Positions 1-13,797 are shown, counted from the first letter of the stretch. The stretch is 64,000 nt of DNA from Psoroptes ovis (GCA_002943765.1 PQWQ01000002.1:4712001-4776000), one strand, 5' to 3'. Notes: generated by a model not told the origin, from the letters alone. Numbers and translations are program-made.

Positions 1-409
1 ACTGCTGCATATAATTATGGATCTTATGATCCTTATAATGCTGCTGCGTATGGGGCTCATGTGTGGGATCCTTCAGGTTAGTCAATTATTTTCCGATTTC
101 AAGTTATTATATTTCTTAATTTTAGCATGGAGTAGTGCAGCTGTTGCAACTAGTAATTCAACTGATGGTCAAGCATCTTCATCAACAAATTCAACTATCA
201 CTACAACAGCCGGTTATGGCACTTATGATCAGAACCAATGGAGTCAGTATGCTCAATGGTATGCATCCGTTGGTAATGCAGCAACAGCAGCCGCACCTTC
301 TGCAGTTCCAGGATTTCCACCGCCGCCACCACCGCCTCCTCCTCCGCCAGTAGCAACAGTTGGATCTATGTATCCCCCTCCTCCTCCGCCACCGCCACCA
401 TCTTCATAA
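1..409 (+). CDS. 3' end of a Pro/Tyr-rich protein, possibly splicing factor 1 (partial)
   Basis: The last two exons of a gene entering from the left, 1..76 and 126..409, are joined over a 49-bp phase-1 GT/AG intron. The peptide is rich in Ala, Tyr and Gly (repeated YG/YD with Trp-Ser-Gln-Tyr-type motifs). It ends in two polyproline runs of 11 and 9 residues separated by a short VATVGSMY linker, then Ser-Ser and the stop. That tail resembles the Pro-rich end of one human SF1 isoform, and such tails also occur in other RNA-binding or WW/SH3-ligand proteins. No folded domain lies inside the window, so the identity is a guess from composition. An AATAAA at 497-502 could be its poly(A) signal, close to the convergent signal of the next gene. 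Confidence 0.55.
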   Translation, partial: LLHIIMDLMILIMLLRMGLMCGILQVSQLFSDFKLLYFLILAWSSAAVATSNSTDGQASSSTNSTITTTAGYGTYDQNQWSQYAQWYASVGNAATAAAPSAVPGFPPPPPPPPPPPVATVGSMYPPPPPPPPPSS

Positions 410-601
410 TCATATAATGAAATTATTTTGTCATTCATTTTTGATTAATTCATCATCAGGTCATATGAATAAAAGTAGTGTTTTTGAATTTATTAAAATA
501 AACACCAAATTCCAAATCCATTTGAATAATGATGAATAAATATTAATGCACAAAAAAATGTTATGTACAAAAAATAAAAATTTTTATCACTGAAATTCAG
601 A

Positions 602-1492
602 TTAAACAGGCAGAGTTTTTGATACAGTGCTTGCGGCCATTTTGGAAAAAAACATGAGGCCAGTTTGACCACCTGGAATATACGTAAAAACGTACCAAAT
701 CAAGGCGATCACTTGGATAATAGCGAATAATGATGTTAATAGAGTACTTTGTACTGCTAATGCAAAATATAATGTTGCAATTAATGAACCAAAATATGCT
801 GCCGTGAACGGTAATCTTTCTTTTGAAAATTGATTTTTTAAATGATTCCAAGGGCCTAATAGGATGGCAAAACTTGCAACAATGAATATTGAGCCAAACG
901 TAAAAAGTATGGAAAATTTTCTCGCTGCAAACAATAATATTGGAATGTACATCACTGACTGAAAATTGAATTGAATTTAGTTTTGATTGTCAAGAATGAA
1001 TTAAAATGAAATTGCTTACGATTGAGAAACATGTTAAACCCATAAAAAAGCATGCAATGAAACCGATAATTCGCTGCGTTCGCGTCTAATTTTTTGGCGA
1101 TTAAGAATTGGAATTAATTTTAATCATAATTTGTCAATAACATTACTTACCAGAGTCGGTATTAATCCTTTAGGCTGCTCAGGTTGGTTTGAAATGAATG
1201 GAATGCGAAACCATGATGATGATGATGAACCATTCGATTGAATGCCAACTTTATCTAAATTATCATCACTAGGTGATGTACGTAACGGTTGATATGGTGT
1301 AAACCATCCTTTCATTGCCGTACCATTAGCATTATTATCAAACCATTCTTTGATTGATTTAGTTGTTGTTTTAGATGTTTGCGATGATGATGACGACTGA
1401 TTATTATTATTATTATTATAATTATTCAATGATGAACCAGATGTTTTAAGATAATTATTTAAATCTGAACTAATGTTAATATTTGTGGACAT
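602..1492 (-). CDS. SFT2-domain vesicle transport protein (SFT2D-like)
   Basis: Three exons on the minus strand: 1492..1151, 1085..1020 and 958..602. Both introns are phase 0 with clean GTAAGT/GTAAGC donors, giving 254 aa. Residues 1-114 are a Ser/Asn-rich cytosolic region that includes a short GWFTPYQ segment. From about residue 119 there are four hydrophobic segments, and the family-typical features are present: a TQRxxGF entry into TM1, GPWNHLKNQF between TM2 and TM3, and an IWYVFTYIPGG stretch near the end. SFT2 proteins are tetraspan Golgi proteins that help fuse endosome-derived vesicles with the Golgi. The long N-terminus is most like the SFT2D3 branch. It converges on the preceding gene, and a minus-strand AATAAA lies at 489-494. 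The start is the only ATG ahead of the domain in this exon. Confidence 0.85.
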
Positions 1493-3896
<2,404 letters not shown>

Positions 3897-6061
3897 TTAT
3901 GAATCAATGAATGAATATATGACTAAATAATTGACAATAATAATAATCCAAAATTAATTGTGAAAAATACAAATTCAAAAAAAAAAAAAAAAAATATTGA
4001 TTCATTTGAATTTATTGAACTATGTTTGGATGGTGAATAAAAACAAAAACAAAGAAATCAGCAAATCATTTGCTAAAACAAATTGACAATTTATCAAAAG
4101 AAAAGTATCATTTTCTCTTATCTTTCAACAATTTATCACATCATTTTATCATTTTCTTTCATCATTGATAGAGAATTATAGAAGAACAAATTCACATATT
4201 CATAATTTCATTGAATAATCATTAATTAATTGATCATAATTAATCAAATCATTTCTTGATTGATTGATAGAATATTTGAAACCAAAATATATCTTTTTTT
4301 TTGCTTATTTTTGTTTTGATTTTGTCCTTTTTTTCAACATTTACACACAAATACATATGAAACACACATAACAGTAATCGAATTTTGAAAATGTAAAATA
4401 GTTTCAAAAAAAATTGAATTTAAATCAAATAAATTAAATCAGTTGATTATAAATTAAAATTATCAAGTTTTGAAATTAAAAAATTTGAAAACAAAAATTA
4501 TACTTCAAATTTTGAAAAATAAACATTTTGAAGCGCCATCTGTCGCCGAATTATCTTACTAAGTGGATTTATTTTTGTTTGTTTGCTACCTGTTGATTTT
4601 TAAAACCGCTATTTTCAAAAAAATTGAAAAAAAGTTGTCAAACAACCAATCATTTTTTCTTTTAAGAAATTCAGTCGTGATGCAGCAGTTGAATTGAGCT
4701 TCAAACTGTTGATGATGATTTTCTTTCATTTTTTGATGCAATTCGCAATAAAAATGAGAAAAAAAATGATGAAATTTTGATGGAACAAGACCTGTTTTTT
4801 TTTTCGTTTAGATTTGCCCTTCCCAATTCGACTTGTTGTCGATGAGATGTATGCAACAACATTTAAAAAATAATGATGATTGCAAATACAATCGCGCCAA
4901 ATGATGAACATTAGATTTTAATGAATGAATGAATGGACTCATTGCAATCATGCAATACTATTTGATGGTGATGATGTCAACGATTGATATTAGTGACTTT
5001 TCATGACTTATTTTTTTTTTTGTTGTTGTTGCTCTCATTCAAATAATTTGAATGAATATTTGATTTGATTTGAAATGTGATCGGTTATATTATCAGCAAT
5101 TGATTTTTCTTTGCTTTGTGTTTTCATTTTCATTCATTCATTCACCCATTCAATTAATCCATTCATTCTTTTATTTTATTCCATGATGGTAAATATGATA
5201 TGAAGATTTCTTTAAAATAGTATAACACTTAATTTAAACTTATTTTTTCCATTTCATTGATTTTTCAGATCAATATTTTGACATTTTTCTGCTATCAGAT
5301 TTGTTTATCATAGAGAATTGCCTTGTGGGGAAGTAAGCAATCACAATGATTTCTATTGGTTACAATTAAGGATAATTTGAAAAATAAAATTTTCGTAAAA
5401 CACTGACAATCTGGCGAAAAAAAAAATCAAAAGAAAAACAAATCAAATCGAATACCATAATCAATAATGGTATCCATGGAAATGATCAATGTTTATCATC
5501 GCATATCATTTGTAATATTAGCACAACAAATAGTAGCATATCATATTATCATAATGAACATCATTTATTACAATTATAATAATACTGATGAAAAATTTAA
5601 TATTTTTATAAATTTACCAATCCTATACCATCAACAAAAATAACAACATAGAATTTATTGCATTTCCATTTAAAAATTATGAAATTTCAATCATCAATCA
5701 ATTTATATGATTCATTCAATGTTTATTAAACCATGAAATCAATGAATTGATTCGATTTGAAAAAAATTGAAATAAAATCATCTTATAAAGGTGGAGTGAA
5801 CCATAAATAGACTGATTATAATCACATAATAATTGTCAACATTACCTCTTGTTTTAAATCATCACGCTTGAATAAAAATTATTTCACAATTTTTTTCAAC
5901 TTTTCGATAATTAATAATGATTCCTATTGAAACTACTTAATTTAAACTTTATTGTCATGAAGTGAATCAGTCTTGATTGATCTATATGATTTTTCACATC
6001 ATTCATTCAAATATCATTCATCAAATTAATCATCATCGAAAACCTACATCATTGTTAAATT
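3897..6061. other. Intergenic, Atg8 to gliotactin-like gene
   Basis: No credible coding exon. A GC-richer patch at 4531-4565 carries GCGCCATCT followed by CGCCG, and an initiator-like TTCAGTCGTG lies near 4670. Both could belong to a promoter or a non-coding first exon of the downstream gene, but this is inference. The rest is TTGAATGA/ATTCATTC-type simple sequence. Confidence 0.6.
4036..4041 (+). terminator. Candidate poly(A) signal of Atg8
   Basis: AATAAA 140 bp after the Atg8 stop codon; nothing shows that it is used. Confidence 0.45.
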
Positions 6062-9000
6062 ATGAATCTAATAATAAAAATAAACAAAAATGTGTTCATT
6101 CCGATATATTTATCGACAGTCATTTTATTAATCGACATTTGTTCTGGTGATATTTATGCTGGTGATCGAAGAGATCCATATTTTACTGCGAGACCTAATC
6201 CAATATTGAATTATGATCAATGGGGTCATTACCCGATAATGTATCAAGATCCCAATCGTCCATTAGAAACAATAAATAAATATGATTCAAGATATTCAGC
6301 AGCGACACCCAATACATTCAATAGATATCGAATAGAAGATCCTGGTGATCTTAGGTGTCGTGAGGCAGTCAAAGAAGGTTTGCTAGAATTTGTTACTGTT
6401 ACGACACCTTATGGTACAGTAGAAGGCCGTATTGTTTACTTATGTGATGAACCCGGTGTTCCAGAACATGAACGACCACGACCTGCTCAATATGTGCCTG
6501 TAGGTGCACCACATAAATATCGACCAATAACTCAATTCCGTCGAAATGTAACTACTTTTCTTGGAATTCCATATGCACGACCACCGACCAAAAATAATAA
6601 TCTGCGATTCAAAGTAAGGAAAGGATGATCAAATTTGAAAAATAATTTATTTGTTATTTATATTTTTAGAGAACTTTGGTGCCGGATCGTTGGGGGTCAA
6701 TTCGTGCTGACAGATATAAAGCATCTTGTCCACAATATAAACAATATGTTCATGCTGATCTAGGAATTCCATTCACGGATGAAGATTGTCTCTATATGAA
6801 TATATTTACACCATGGGCAGCGACACAGACTCGATCATTATATCCTGTAATGATTTACATACATGGAGGTTTTTTTGATCATGGTTCAGGAAATATTTTT
6901 CCAGGTCATATGTTGGCGGCAACACAAGAGGTCGTTGTCGTTACATTCAATTATCGTTTAGGTTTGCTTGGATTTTTGGCTACATCCGATAATTCTTCAG
7001 CTGGAAATTACGGTCTTTTTGATCAAATGCAAGCAATCAATTTTGTACGTGAAGTTATTGCAAATTTCAATGGTGATCCAAATCGTATTACATTATTCGG
7101 TCCAGATGCTGGTGCAGCAAGCGCTGGCTTGTTAGCTTTATCTCCATTGACACGGAAATACATTAAAAGAGTCATTGCTCAAAGTGGAGCAGCTGTTGCT
7201 GATTGGGCCATAATTAAAGATCCATTGTATATGCGAAATAATACAGTAATTGCTGGACGAGCATTTGGATGTTCCACTCGTACAAGTTACATACTAGTCG
7301 AATGTTTAAAAAGCCGATCTGCCACTGATTTTACTACAACCGAGATCAAAGTAATTATTCATTGTTGATTATTTTATTCATTAAATTCACATTTATCTTA
7401 ACATGCAGCCTGATGTTGGATGGCTTGCATGGGCACCAGTGGTTGATAGATATACGCGAACAGATGATTCACAATTTTTGCCAGAACTACCTGAAACTAT
7501 TCTTAAAAAACGATTACTCACATTTGATCCTGATTTTGCTTATATGAGTGGCGTTACACGCGATGAGGGATCACAATTAATATGTAAGTTGCTCATTTAA
7601 AAGGAGTATCTCTAATTTTCTTTAATTTATTCCCAAGTTTCGGATGAAGAATTACAAAAACAAAATTATGAAATAACTCCTGAACAATTCGAAAAACGTG
7701 TAAGAGAATATGTAAAAATTTACAATTACACATTAGACCAAGATCGCTTGGTGAACGCCATTACGTTCATGTATTCACCATGGAATGATCCACAGAACAA
7801 AACTTTGATACGGCAAGGGGTTATTGATGTAATCGATTATTTAATTTTTTATTTTAGTCAGACTAATTTTCTTATCAATTATTAGATGATAACCGATTCA
7901 TGGTATACAGCACCGAATGATAAAATGGTCAAATTAATGTTGAAAAATAATGTCGTTACATATATGTACATGCTTAATTATACCATACAAGGTCTCAATC
8001 TTCCACCATGGATAGGTAATATGATTTAGTTTCCGTGAAATTAAAATGAATTATGATTATTTCCACCTTTGCTCAGGTGTACCTCATGATACTGAATATT
8101 TACTCGCATCTGGCGCACCATTCATGGATCCGAGATTTTATCCGAAAGCATTGAAATTAGATTTAGCTCAATGGACCGAACAAGATCGTAATATCAGTCA
8201 ATTATTCATGGAAACATGGGCAAATTTTGCCAAAAAACCAGTATGTAAACCAGGAAAATGGAATTGTGGTCCGACACCATACGCATTATTCAATACTATA
8301 ATTTGGAAACCAATGTCTTTGAATAATTTACAATATTTAGCAATTAATTCAACAAATTATACAACAAATATACCATTTACAAGTGATTGGGAAAATTCTG
8401 ATTGGACATTAGTAACGTTTCCATATTCAACATCAACAATGTGGCGAAATTATAAACAAAAATCGGCACAATTTTGGAATTCATATGTAACACAATTAGT
8501 CGATATTGCACCAATAACATGGATGCCAACAGTTGAACCATATTTCGATGAGCTAAGGATTTATCGTGCAGCAACATGGAGCATTTTGGCAACATTGATT
8601 GTTTTATTATTTTTCACGCTAATGTGTTCTTGTCTTTATTGTCGCGCAAAAAGGTAAGCGAAGAACATAAATTCTTCGTATAAAAATTGTTACATTTTCA
8701 ACACATTTTTTATTCTAGTTATCGATATACAGAAGAATATGTACCAGTTCCTGTTTTAGATCAACCATATGCACCTGCATCGGCACTTGCAAATTCGGAA
8801 AATAATTTAAAGTTAGTTAATCAAATTTATTGAATTATAGAAACTTAATTAATCAATTTAACTTTCTTTTTTCATTCAAAAAGTTACACTCAAATAATGA
8901 GATTTCGCAATAATAATAATAATGATTATAATACATCTCCACATTCACCTCAAGAAATGATATTGCACTCAAATAATAATAATCATAATCACAACAATAA

Positions 9001-9085
9001 TCATCATCATCATCATCATCATCAAAGAACAAGATCAATGGAAAAATTATATTCACCACGTTATGATAGACATACCGAAGTTTAA
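6062..9085 (+). CDS. Gli: Gliotactin-like cholinesterase-domain adhesion protein
   Basis: Eight exons with consistent phases: 6062..6613, 6670..7350, 7409..7583, 7638..7828, 7886..8015, 8077..8653, 8719..8811, 8884..9085; 866 aa. Order: signal peptide (1-30), Tyr/Arg/Pro-rich segment ending in DPGDLRCREA, alpha/beta-hydrolase (about 110-730), one transmembrane helix (about 745-767), cytoplasmic tail ending HTEV, a class I PDZ ligand. The nucleophile-elbow motif GxSxG reads GPDAG, with Asp330 in place of Ser, while the acid (RDEGS) and the His (GVPHDTE) are kept, so hydrolysis is not expected. Gliotactin is a neuroligin-type pseudo-esterase of arthropod tricellular septate junctions; the N-terminal segment and the DPxxLxC motif favour it over neuroligin. 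The tail has Asn runs and seven His encoded by a CAT microsatellite. Confidence 0.88.
9001..9023 (+). repeat. Exonic CAT trinucleotide repeat (poly-His)
   Basis: In-frame CAT repeats in the last gliotactin exon encode seven consecutive His in the cytoplasmic tail. It is a length-variable site by nature. Confidence 0.85.
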
Positions 9086-9457
9086 TCAAATTATTTTATC
9101 ACTGATATTACTATTTTATATTTATGTTTATGTTTTGTTATATATAAATTTGTAAATTTTTATTTTATGTACAAAAAAAAAATCACTAATTTTTATGTTT
9201 TAGAAAAATTAATTTAAATTATAACAATAATGATCTCTTAATTTTATATCTTTATCTTGAAATTATATTTTGAGAAAATTTGAATTTAAAATTTTCAAAA
9301 AAAAAAAAAAATCAAATACCAAGATTTGAGCTCCATCTTTTGGAATTTCAAAGAAAACAAATTTGTTTTTCAATTTTTCTTCAACGAATGTTTTCAAAAA
9401 TTTGTCAAATCAAATTTTCATCCATTTTCTATTCTAATTTTTCCATTTCGAATAATC

Positions 9458-11170
9458 ATGTCTAGATGGAAAAATGAAAATTATAATCATGAAAAACCAA
9501 TCTCATCAATATCACCGAAAAAACGATCAAAATCTACTAGAACTAATAAGCTAAAATTAACGACAAATGATTATAAATCATTGAAACGTCGATTGGAAAA
9601 TGATGATAATGACGACGACCGCATTGATTTAAAAGAAGAAAAAGATGATAACAAAAATCCAAATGAACCTGAAACGACCAAAAATTTACTAGTTTCCAAA
9701 GTGAAGATGAATGAATTGAAAAAATGGTTGATATCATATTTTGATGCGAATGATGATGAAATGATAAATTCACCTTTTTTATTAGTAAATGGTCCATCTG
9801 GTTCAGGTAAAACTATTACACTGAAATTATTGGCCAACGAATTGAAAATTGAAATCATTGAATTACCTATAACAAAATTATTTGATAGTTGTAATTCAGT
9901 ATTTATAAATGACGATCACGATTGGAATCTTCGTTATGAAGATAATCAATTAAATAAATTCAGGGAGTTTTTGAATAAATTTAACAATTTTCGCGAATTT
10001 TTTGTCACTGATAATACAAAAAGTAACCATAATCGTAAATTATTATTAATCGAAGAAATTCCTAGCATTTTTTCGATAAAGCCAGAATTACTGCATGAAG
10101 AATTGAAATCATATTTTTTAAAATTGAAACGATCAAAATTCATTGCGCCAATAGTATTCATTATGTCGACAACGTCACAGTCAGAACAAAAAATATTGCC
10201 CAAATCCACTTTGGCATCATTGAATTTCAAAACGATCACTTTCAAACCAATCAGTGATAATTGTTTGACGAAATTCTTAGATCAGCTATCAATCGATAAT
10301 CAATTGAATAGATTGCAAATTCAAGATATCATATCGCAAAGTTCAGGCGATATACGTCATGCATCGAATTATTTCAAATTCAAATACATTGGTCATTTGA
10401 AAGATGATAGAAGAAAAAAGAAATCGAAAAATTCAATGATCAAGATTCCACAACAAAATGATCAAATTATATGTGATCGAAATGAATCATTAACCTTTTC
10501 ACATGCCATTGCTAAAATTTTATATGCCAAACGTTTAGATTTTTGTGATGATCATATTGAAAAATATTTGCGTAAGCATCCAAATTGTGATAGTAATAGA
10601 TTAAGAAATCCATTAAAAGAAAGTCATCCAGAAGAAATTTTCGAATTATTGAATATTTCATATGATCAATTGATTGATTGGTTGTTTGAAAATTATCAAG
10701 ATTTTATCTATGATTCCAATGATTTACATAAATGTTTCAATTGCTTACAATCACTTTGTTCATCATCATTTGGATCAATTGATAATTATAGTGATAGAGA
10801 ATTATTCAAACAAACACAAACATCCATTGCGATTCGAGGAATGCTGTTCAATTTGAATGATGATAATTATGCATATAAAAATTATTTCAACATTAATCAA
10901 CAAATTAAAAATGGTCGAGTAAATATTAAAAATCAATTTCGACCATTGAATCCACCTAAAATCAATAAATATCATAGTAATAAAATAGAAATAAATGAAT
11001 TGAGAAAAATAATTCAAATTAATAATGAGAGAAAATTAATTACGGATATTTTGCCAATTATGCAATATTATCATGAATATTTTACAACCACCAGTTCATC
11101 AACAATGATCGACATCAATGGACAACCATGTGTCGATAACAATGTTGAAATTGAAGATGATTCAGATTGA
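9458..11170 (+). CDS. Rad17: Rad17-like checkpoint clamp loader
   Basis: An intronless ORF of 570 aa from the ATG at 9458; an upstream in-frame ATG at 9326 would add 44 hydrophobic, non-conserved residues and is probably 5' UTR. The N-terminus is basic with an SPKKR-type stretch. A Walker A motif (GPSGSGKT, residues about 112-119) is followed by a degenerate Walker B (LLLIEEIPS, about 194-202), as in Rad17, where this strand reads LIEDLPN. Further on come SSGDIRHA (sensor-like) and SHAIAKILYAKR, matching the Rad17 GKILYCKR region. Rad17 replaces Rfc1 in the loader that places the 9-1-1 clamp at damaged DNA to activate ATR. The C-terminus ends in an acidic EIEDDSD, a plausible phosphorylation or clamp-binding tail. 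A poly(A) signal lies at 11323-11328. Confidence 0.9.
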   Translation: MSRWKNENYNHEKPISSISPKKRSKSTRTNKLKLTTNDYKSLKRRLENDDNDDDRIDLKEEKDDNKNPNEPETTKNLLVSKVKMNELKKWLISYFDANDDEMINSPFLLVNGPSGSGKTITLKLLANELKIEIIELPITKLFDSCNSVFINDDHDWNLRYEDNQLNKFREFLNKFNNFREFFVTDNTKSNHNRKLLLIEEIPSIFSIKPELLHEELKSYFLKLKRSKFIAPIVFIMSTTSQSEQKILPKSTLASLNFKTITFKPISDNCLTKFLDQLSIDNQLNRLQIQDIISQSSGDIRHASNYFKFKYIGHLKDDRRKKKSKNSMIKIPQQNDQIICDRNESLTFSHAIAKILYAKRLDFCDDHIEKYLRKHPNCDSNRLRNPLKESHPEEIFELLNISYDQLIDWLFENYQDFIYDSNDLHKCFNCLQSLCSSSFGSIDNYSDRELFKQTQTSIAIRGMLFNLNDDNYAYKNYFNINQQIKNGRVNIKNQFRPLNPPKINKYHSNKIEINELRKIIQINNERKLITDILPIMQYYHEYFTTTSSSTMIDINGQPCVDNNVEIEDDSD

Positions 11171-11322
11171 ACAAATAATTTCGGAAAATTTCATTCAGAA
11201 AAAAAACAACGATAATTATTGATTATTTGTCAAATATATGAATGAATTGTTAATTTGTAAATTACCATTAATTTTTATTTGCATGTTTTTTTTCACACAT
11301 AATTCTAAATAATTATTACCTC

Positions 11323-11328
11323 AATAAA
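11323..11328 (+). terminator. Candidate poly(A) signal of Rad17
   Basis: AATAAA about 150 bp past the Rad17 stop and 60 bp before the next start codon. Confidence 0.5.
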
Positions 11329-11390
11329 AATTTTGATTTTTTTTCGCTTAACAAATTTTTTTTTTTTTTCATTTCTTTTTCATTTCGAAC

Positions 11391-11859
11391 ATGCTACATG
11401 TTCTCTGGACAATGGATATGATTTCAATCAAAACATTTTTGATGCTTAACTTGTTAATTTTCTTAGATCAAGTTCTTGGTAAATAAATGAATGATTTTTT
11501 CAATGAATTCATAATTGAATATTATTATTTAAACGCTAGGTGTACCACCAGAAAATTGTCTTGTCAATCAACAATGCACACCGTATTGTCAAAGTTATGG
11601 ATATTCCTATGGCATTTGTCGTACACGTTTATCAATAAAACGACCATTACCATTGTTGAAACGTTTTTGCCATTGTACACAATGTGATCCAAAATATTGT
11701 CAAAATTATTGTACCAGTATCGGTCGGAAATATACATCATGTACATGTTATAATTTTTCATTTGATCATCGATATCAAAATTATTTCCAACAACATAATG
11801 AATATTCAGTCGCCAATGATTGTAATGATAATGTACTCTATTGTCAATGTGGTTTATAA
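11391..11859 (+). CDS. Secreted cysteine-rich peptide with two defensin-like cysteine patterns
   Basis: Two exons, 11391..11478 and 11540..11859, with a 61-bp phase-1 intron, predict 135 aa (ATGs at 11412 and 11418 are also possible). Exon 1 encodes a signal peptide ending near QVLG. Exon 2 holds 15 Cys. The first half reads C-x6-C-x3-C-x9-C-x16-C-x-C with GxC before the fourth Cys, the cysteine-stabilised alpha-beta outline. The second half repeats C-x4-C-x3-C-x9-C and ends C-x6-C-x-C. A KRP-type basic loop separates Cys 4 and 5. Such folds occur in arthropod defensins and other secreted peptides; no activity can be assigned. I did not recognise a specific family, and the CSalpha-beta assignment rests on spacing alone. 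Confidence 0.7.
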
Positions 11860-12204
11860 TTATAACTTTTTGAAATCAAATCCAAATCATTAGCTTTTTC
11901 AATTCCTATTTCACTTTAATCCCATTTGTTTCTCAAAAAAATATATGAAATTGAATAAAATAATTTTACACTGAAATTCAGCTTGAACAATAGTGAATGA
12001 TGAAAAGAAAAATTAAATAGATTAAGTCAAGCACGCAAGCGTGATCAAAAATGCTAACTAAAATTATCAAAAAAAAAAAAAAAAAAAAAAAATGAATTTT
12101 TCTTGATCAACTTTCAGTGATCATATCAATTTACAAATTTGGGCGCTATCTTAGTAATTTTAGAAAGAATTATTTCAATTTTCCGATAATAACTCTCTAA
12201 GATA
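11860..12204. other. Intergenic, Cys-rich peptide to DUSP gene
   Basis: AT-rich spacer. It holds a short GC-rich palindrome (CACGCAAGCGTG, about 12030-12041), a poly-A run near 12069-12091, and GGCGCTATCTTAGTAA at 12142-12157, about 50 bp before the DUSP start, which may be a promoter element. Confidence 0.6.
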
Positions 12205-13797
12205 ATGATGAATAAGGTAAGTGAAAAATTGAATTTTGAAATTTTTTAATCAATTTTTATTCTTAATTTTTATTTTATCTCAGATAATAAATGGTCTCTA
12301 CATTGGTAATATTCGTGATGCAAAAAATTATGAACAATTAGCAGCAAACTCGATCACACATATCTTATCGATTATGGATACGGAAAATTTTTATCAATTC
12401 CAAGTATGTTTTTCTTTGTTTTTCAAATATTGAAAAATTTATTTGAAAATCTAGAGCCAAAGTAATTTATCAAGGCTATTTTCTCCAAAAGTAATTTAAT
12501 AAATCGAAATTTGATTAATAAATCTAAATGTATGATCGCTGACGCCCTGAAAATTGGCTCAAATACAATTTTTCGTCTTTTGTTTCACATATTAAATATT
12601 GAATTCAATCATGAAATTATTATTTTTTTGAAATAATAATTATTATTTTATTAGGTTTCAACCAAGATTTTATTGCTTTGCTTTATATTTTTATTTTCAT
12701 TCATTTCGATCATATTATCAAATGAATGAAATGGCAAAAACCAAATTTCATTTCATACAAAGCTTCGTTTCCGTTCATATCGTAATGCATAATGGCAATA
12801 ATAAATGTTTGTTTTTTTATTTGCATTCATTCATTTAGTCATATTGTTTTTAATATCATTGAAAACAGAAATTATTGAATTATTATTTAGTATTCACGAC
12901 TGCAACCTAAAAATTCATAGCCATTCGTTTATTAATATTAGATTTTCAGGCCAGAAATTAGGTTAATCATAATGATAATGGTAATTTTTAATGAAATTTT
13001 CATAAGGATAATGAAATTCAATTAGTATTCTAATCAAATTAGTTTGATAATTTACTTTTTAATGTAATTATCTTTTTGTTTGTGGTTCAAAATAAAAAAA
13101 AAATTATGAAAATGGAAATATTAATAATACAACTCTCTTAGAATATTGAATATCTATGCATTTGTGTTGCCGATTCACCACATCACAATATAATCAATCA
13201 TATACCAAAAGTAGGTTCAATATATCTAAGTTTTACGTTATTTTTCATTCATATTATTTGGAATTTTTCTTTTTTTTTCTTCCTTATCAAAAGTGTAACA
13301 CTTTTATTCATAAAGCAAGATTAAACAATGGAAATGTATTGATACATTGGTAATGTATTCGATATTAATCTAATTTATAATTATAGCTTTTATAGCATTA
13401 GGTAGTCATGTAGTTACATATATTTATAATTGATATTTTGCTACTTTTTTTCCAATTAAAAAAAAAGTTTGGCTGGCATATCACGAAGTGTTACAATAAC
13501 GGCAGCATATTTATCATCAGTTACCAAATTTAATTGTAATGAAACATTAACATTATTACGAATTTTGAGAAAAAATTCGGCACCAAATCCAGGATTTTTA
13601 AAACAATTAATAGATTTTGATGCATATTGTCTGAAACAGGAACGTAATCGTATATTGAACGATATGAAATTAATTGAAAATGATCAAATCGAAGTAATAT
13701 AATCATAAATGTCTTTTGAGATTTCTCGATTTATCTTTATTTTCTATTGTTTAATTTTTAGATTGAGAATTTGCTATCATCTGCTTCATCAAAATGA
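12205..13797 (+). CDS. DUSP22/DUSP15-like dual-specificity phosphatase
   Basis: Six exons: 12205..12216, 12284..12403, 13142..13210, 13294..13349, 13468..13693, 13762..13797; 172 aa. It begins MMNK and then follows the DUSP22 pattern: GLYIGNIRDAKNYEQL, ITHILSIMD, YLCICVADSP, FIHKARL, then the active site. The P-loop HCLAGISRS is complete: the Cys86 codon is TG at the end of exon 4 plus T at the start of exon 5. The Asp of VADSP is the expected general acid. DUSP22/15 act on MAPK-pathway and other phosphotyrosine substrates. The vertebrate N-terminal MGN myristoylation motif is absent. Intron 2 (738 bp) is unusually long for this window. If the last intron is retained, the protein ends two residues after exon 5, at 13702. 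AATAAA lies at 13975-13980. Confidence 0.88.

Noticed and set aside
253..438. Minus-strand frame with long Gly runs
   Set aside because: It is the antisense of the polyproline codons of the first gene.
9326..9457. Upstream in-frame ATG extending Rad17 by 44 residues
   Set aside because: The extension is Phe/Asn-rich, unlike a Rad17 N-terminus, and overlaps a likely promoter word.
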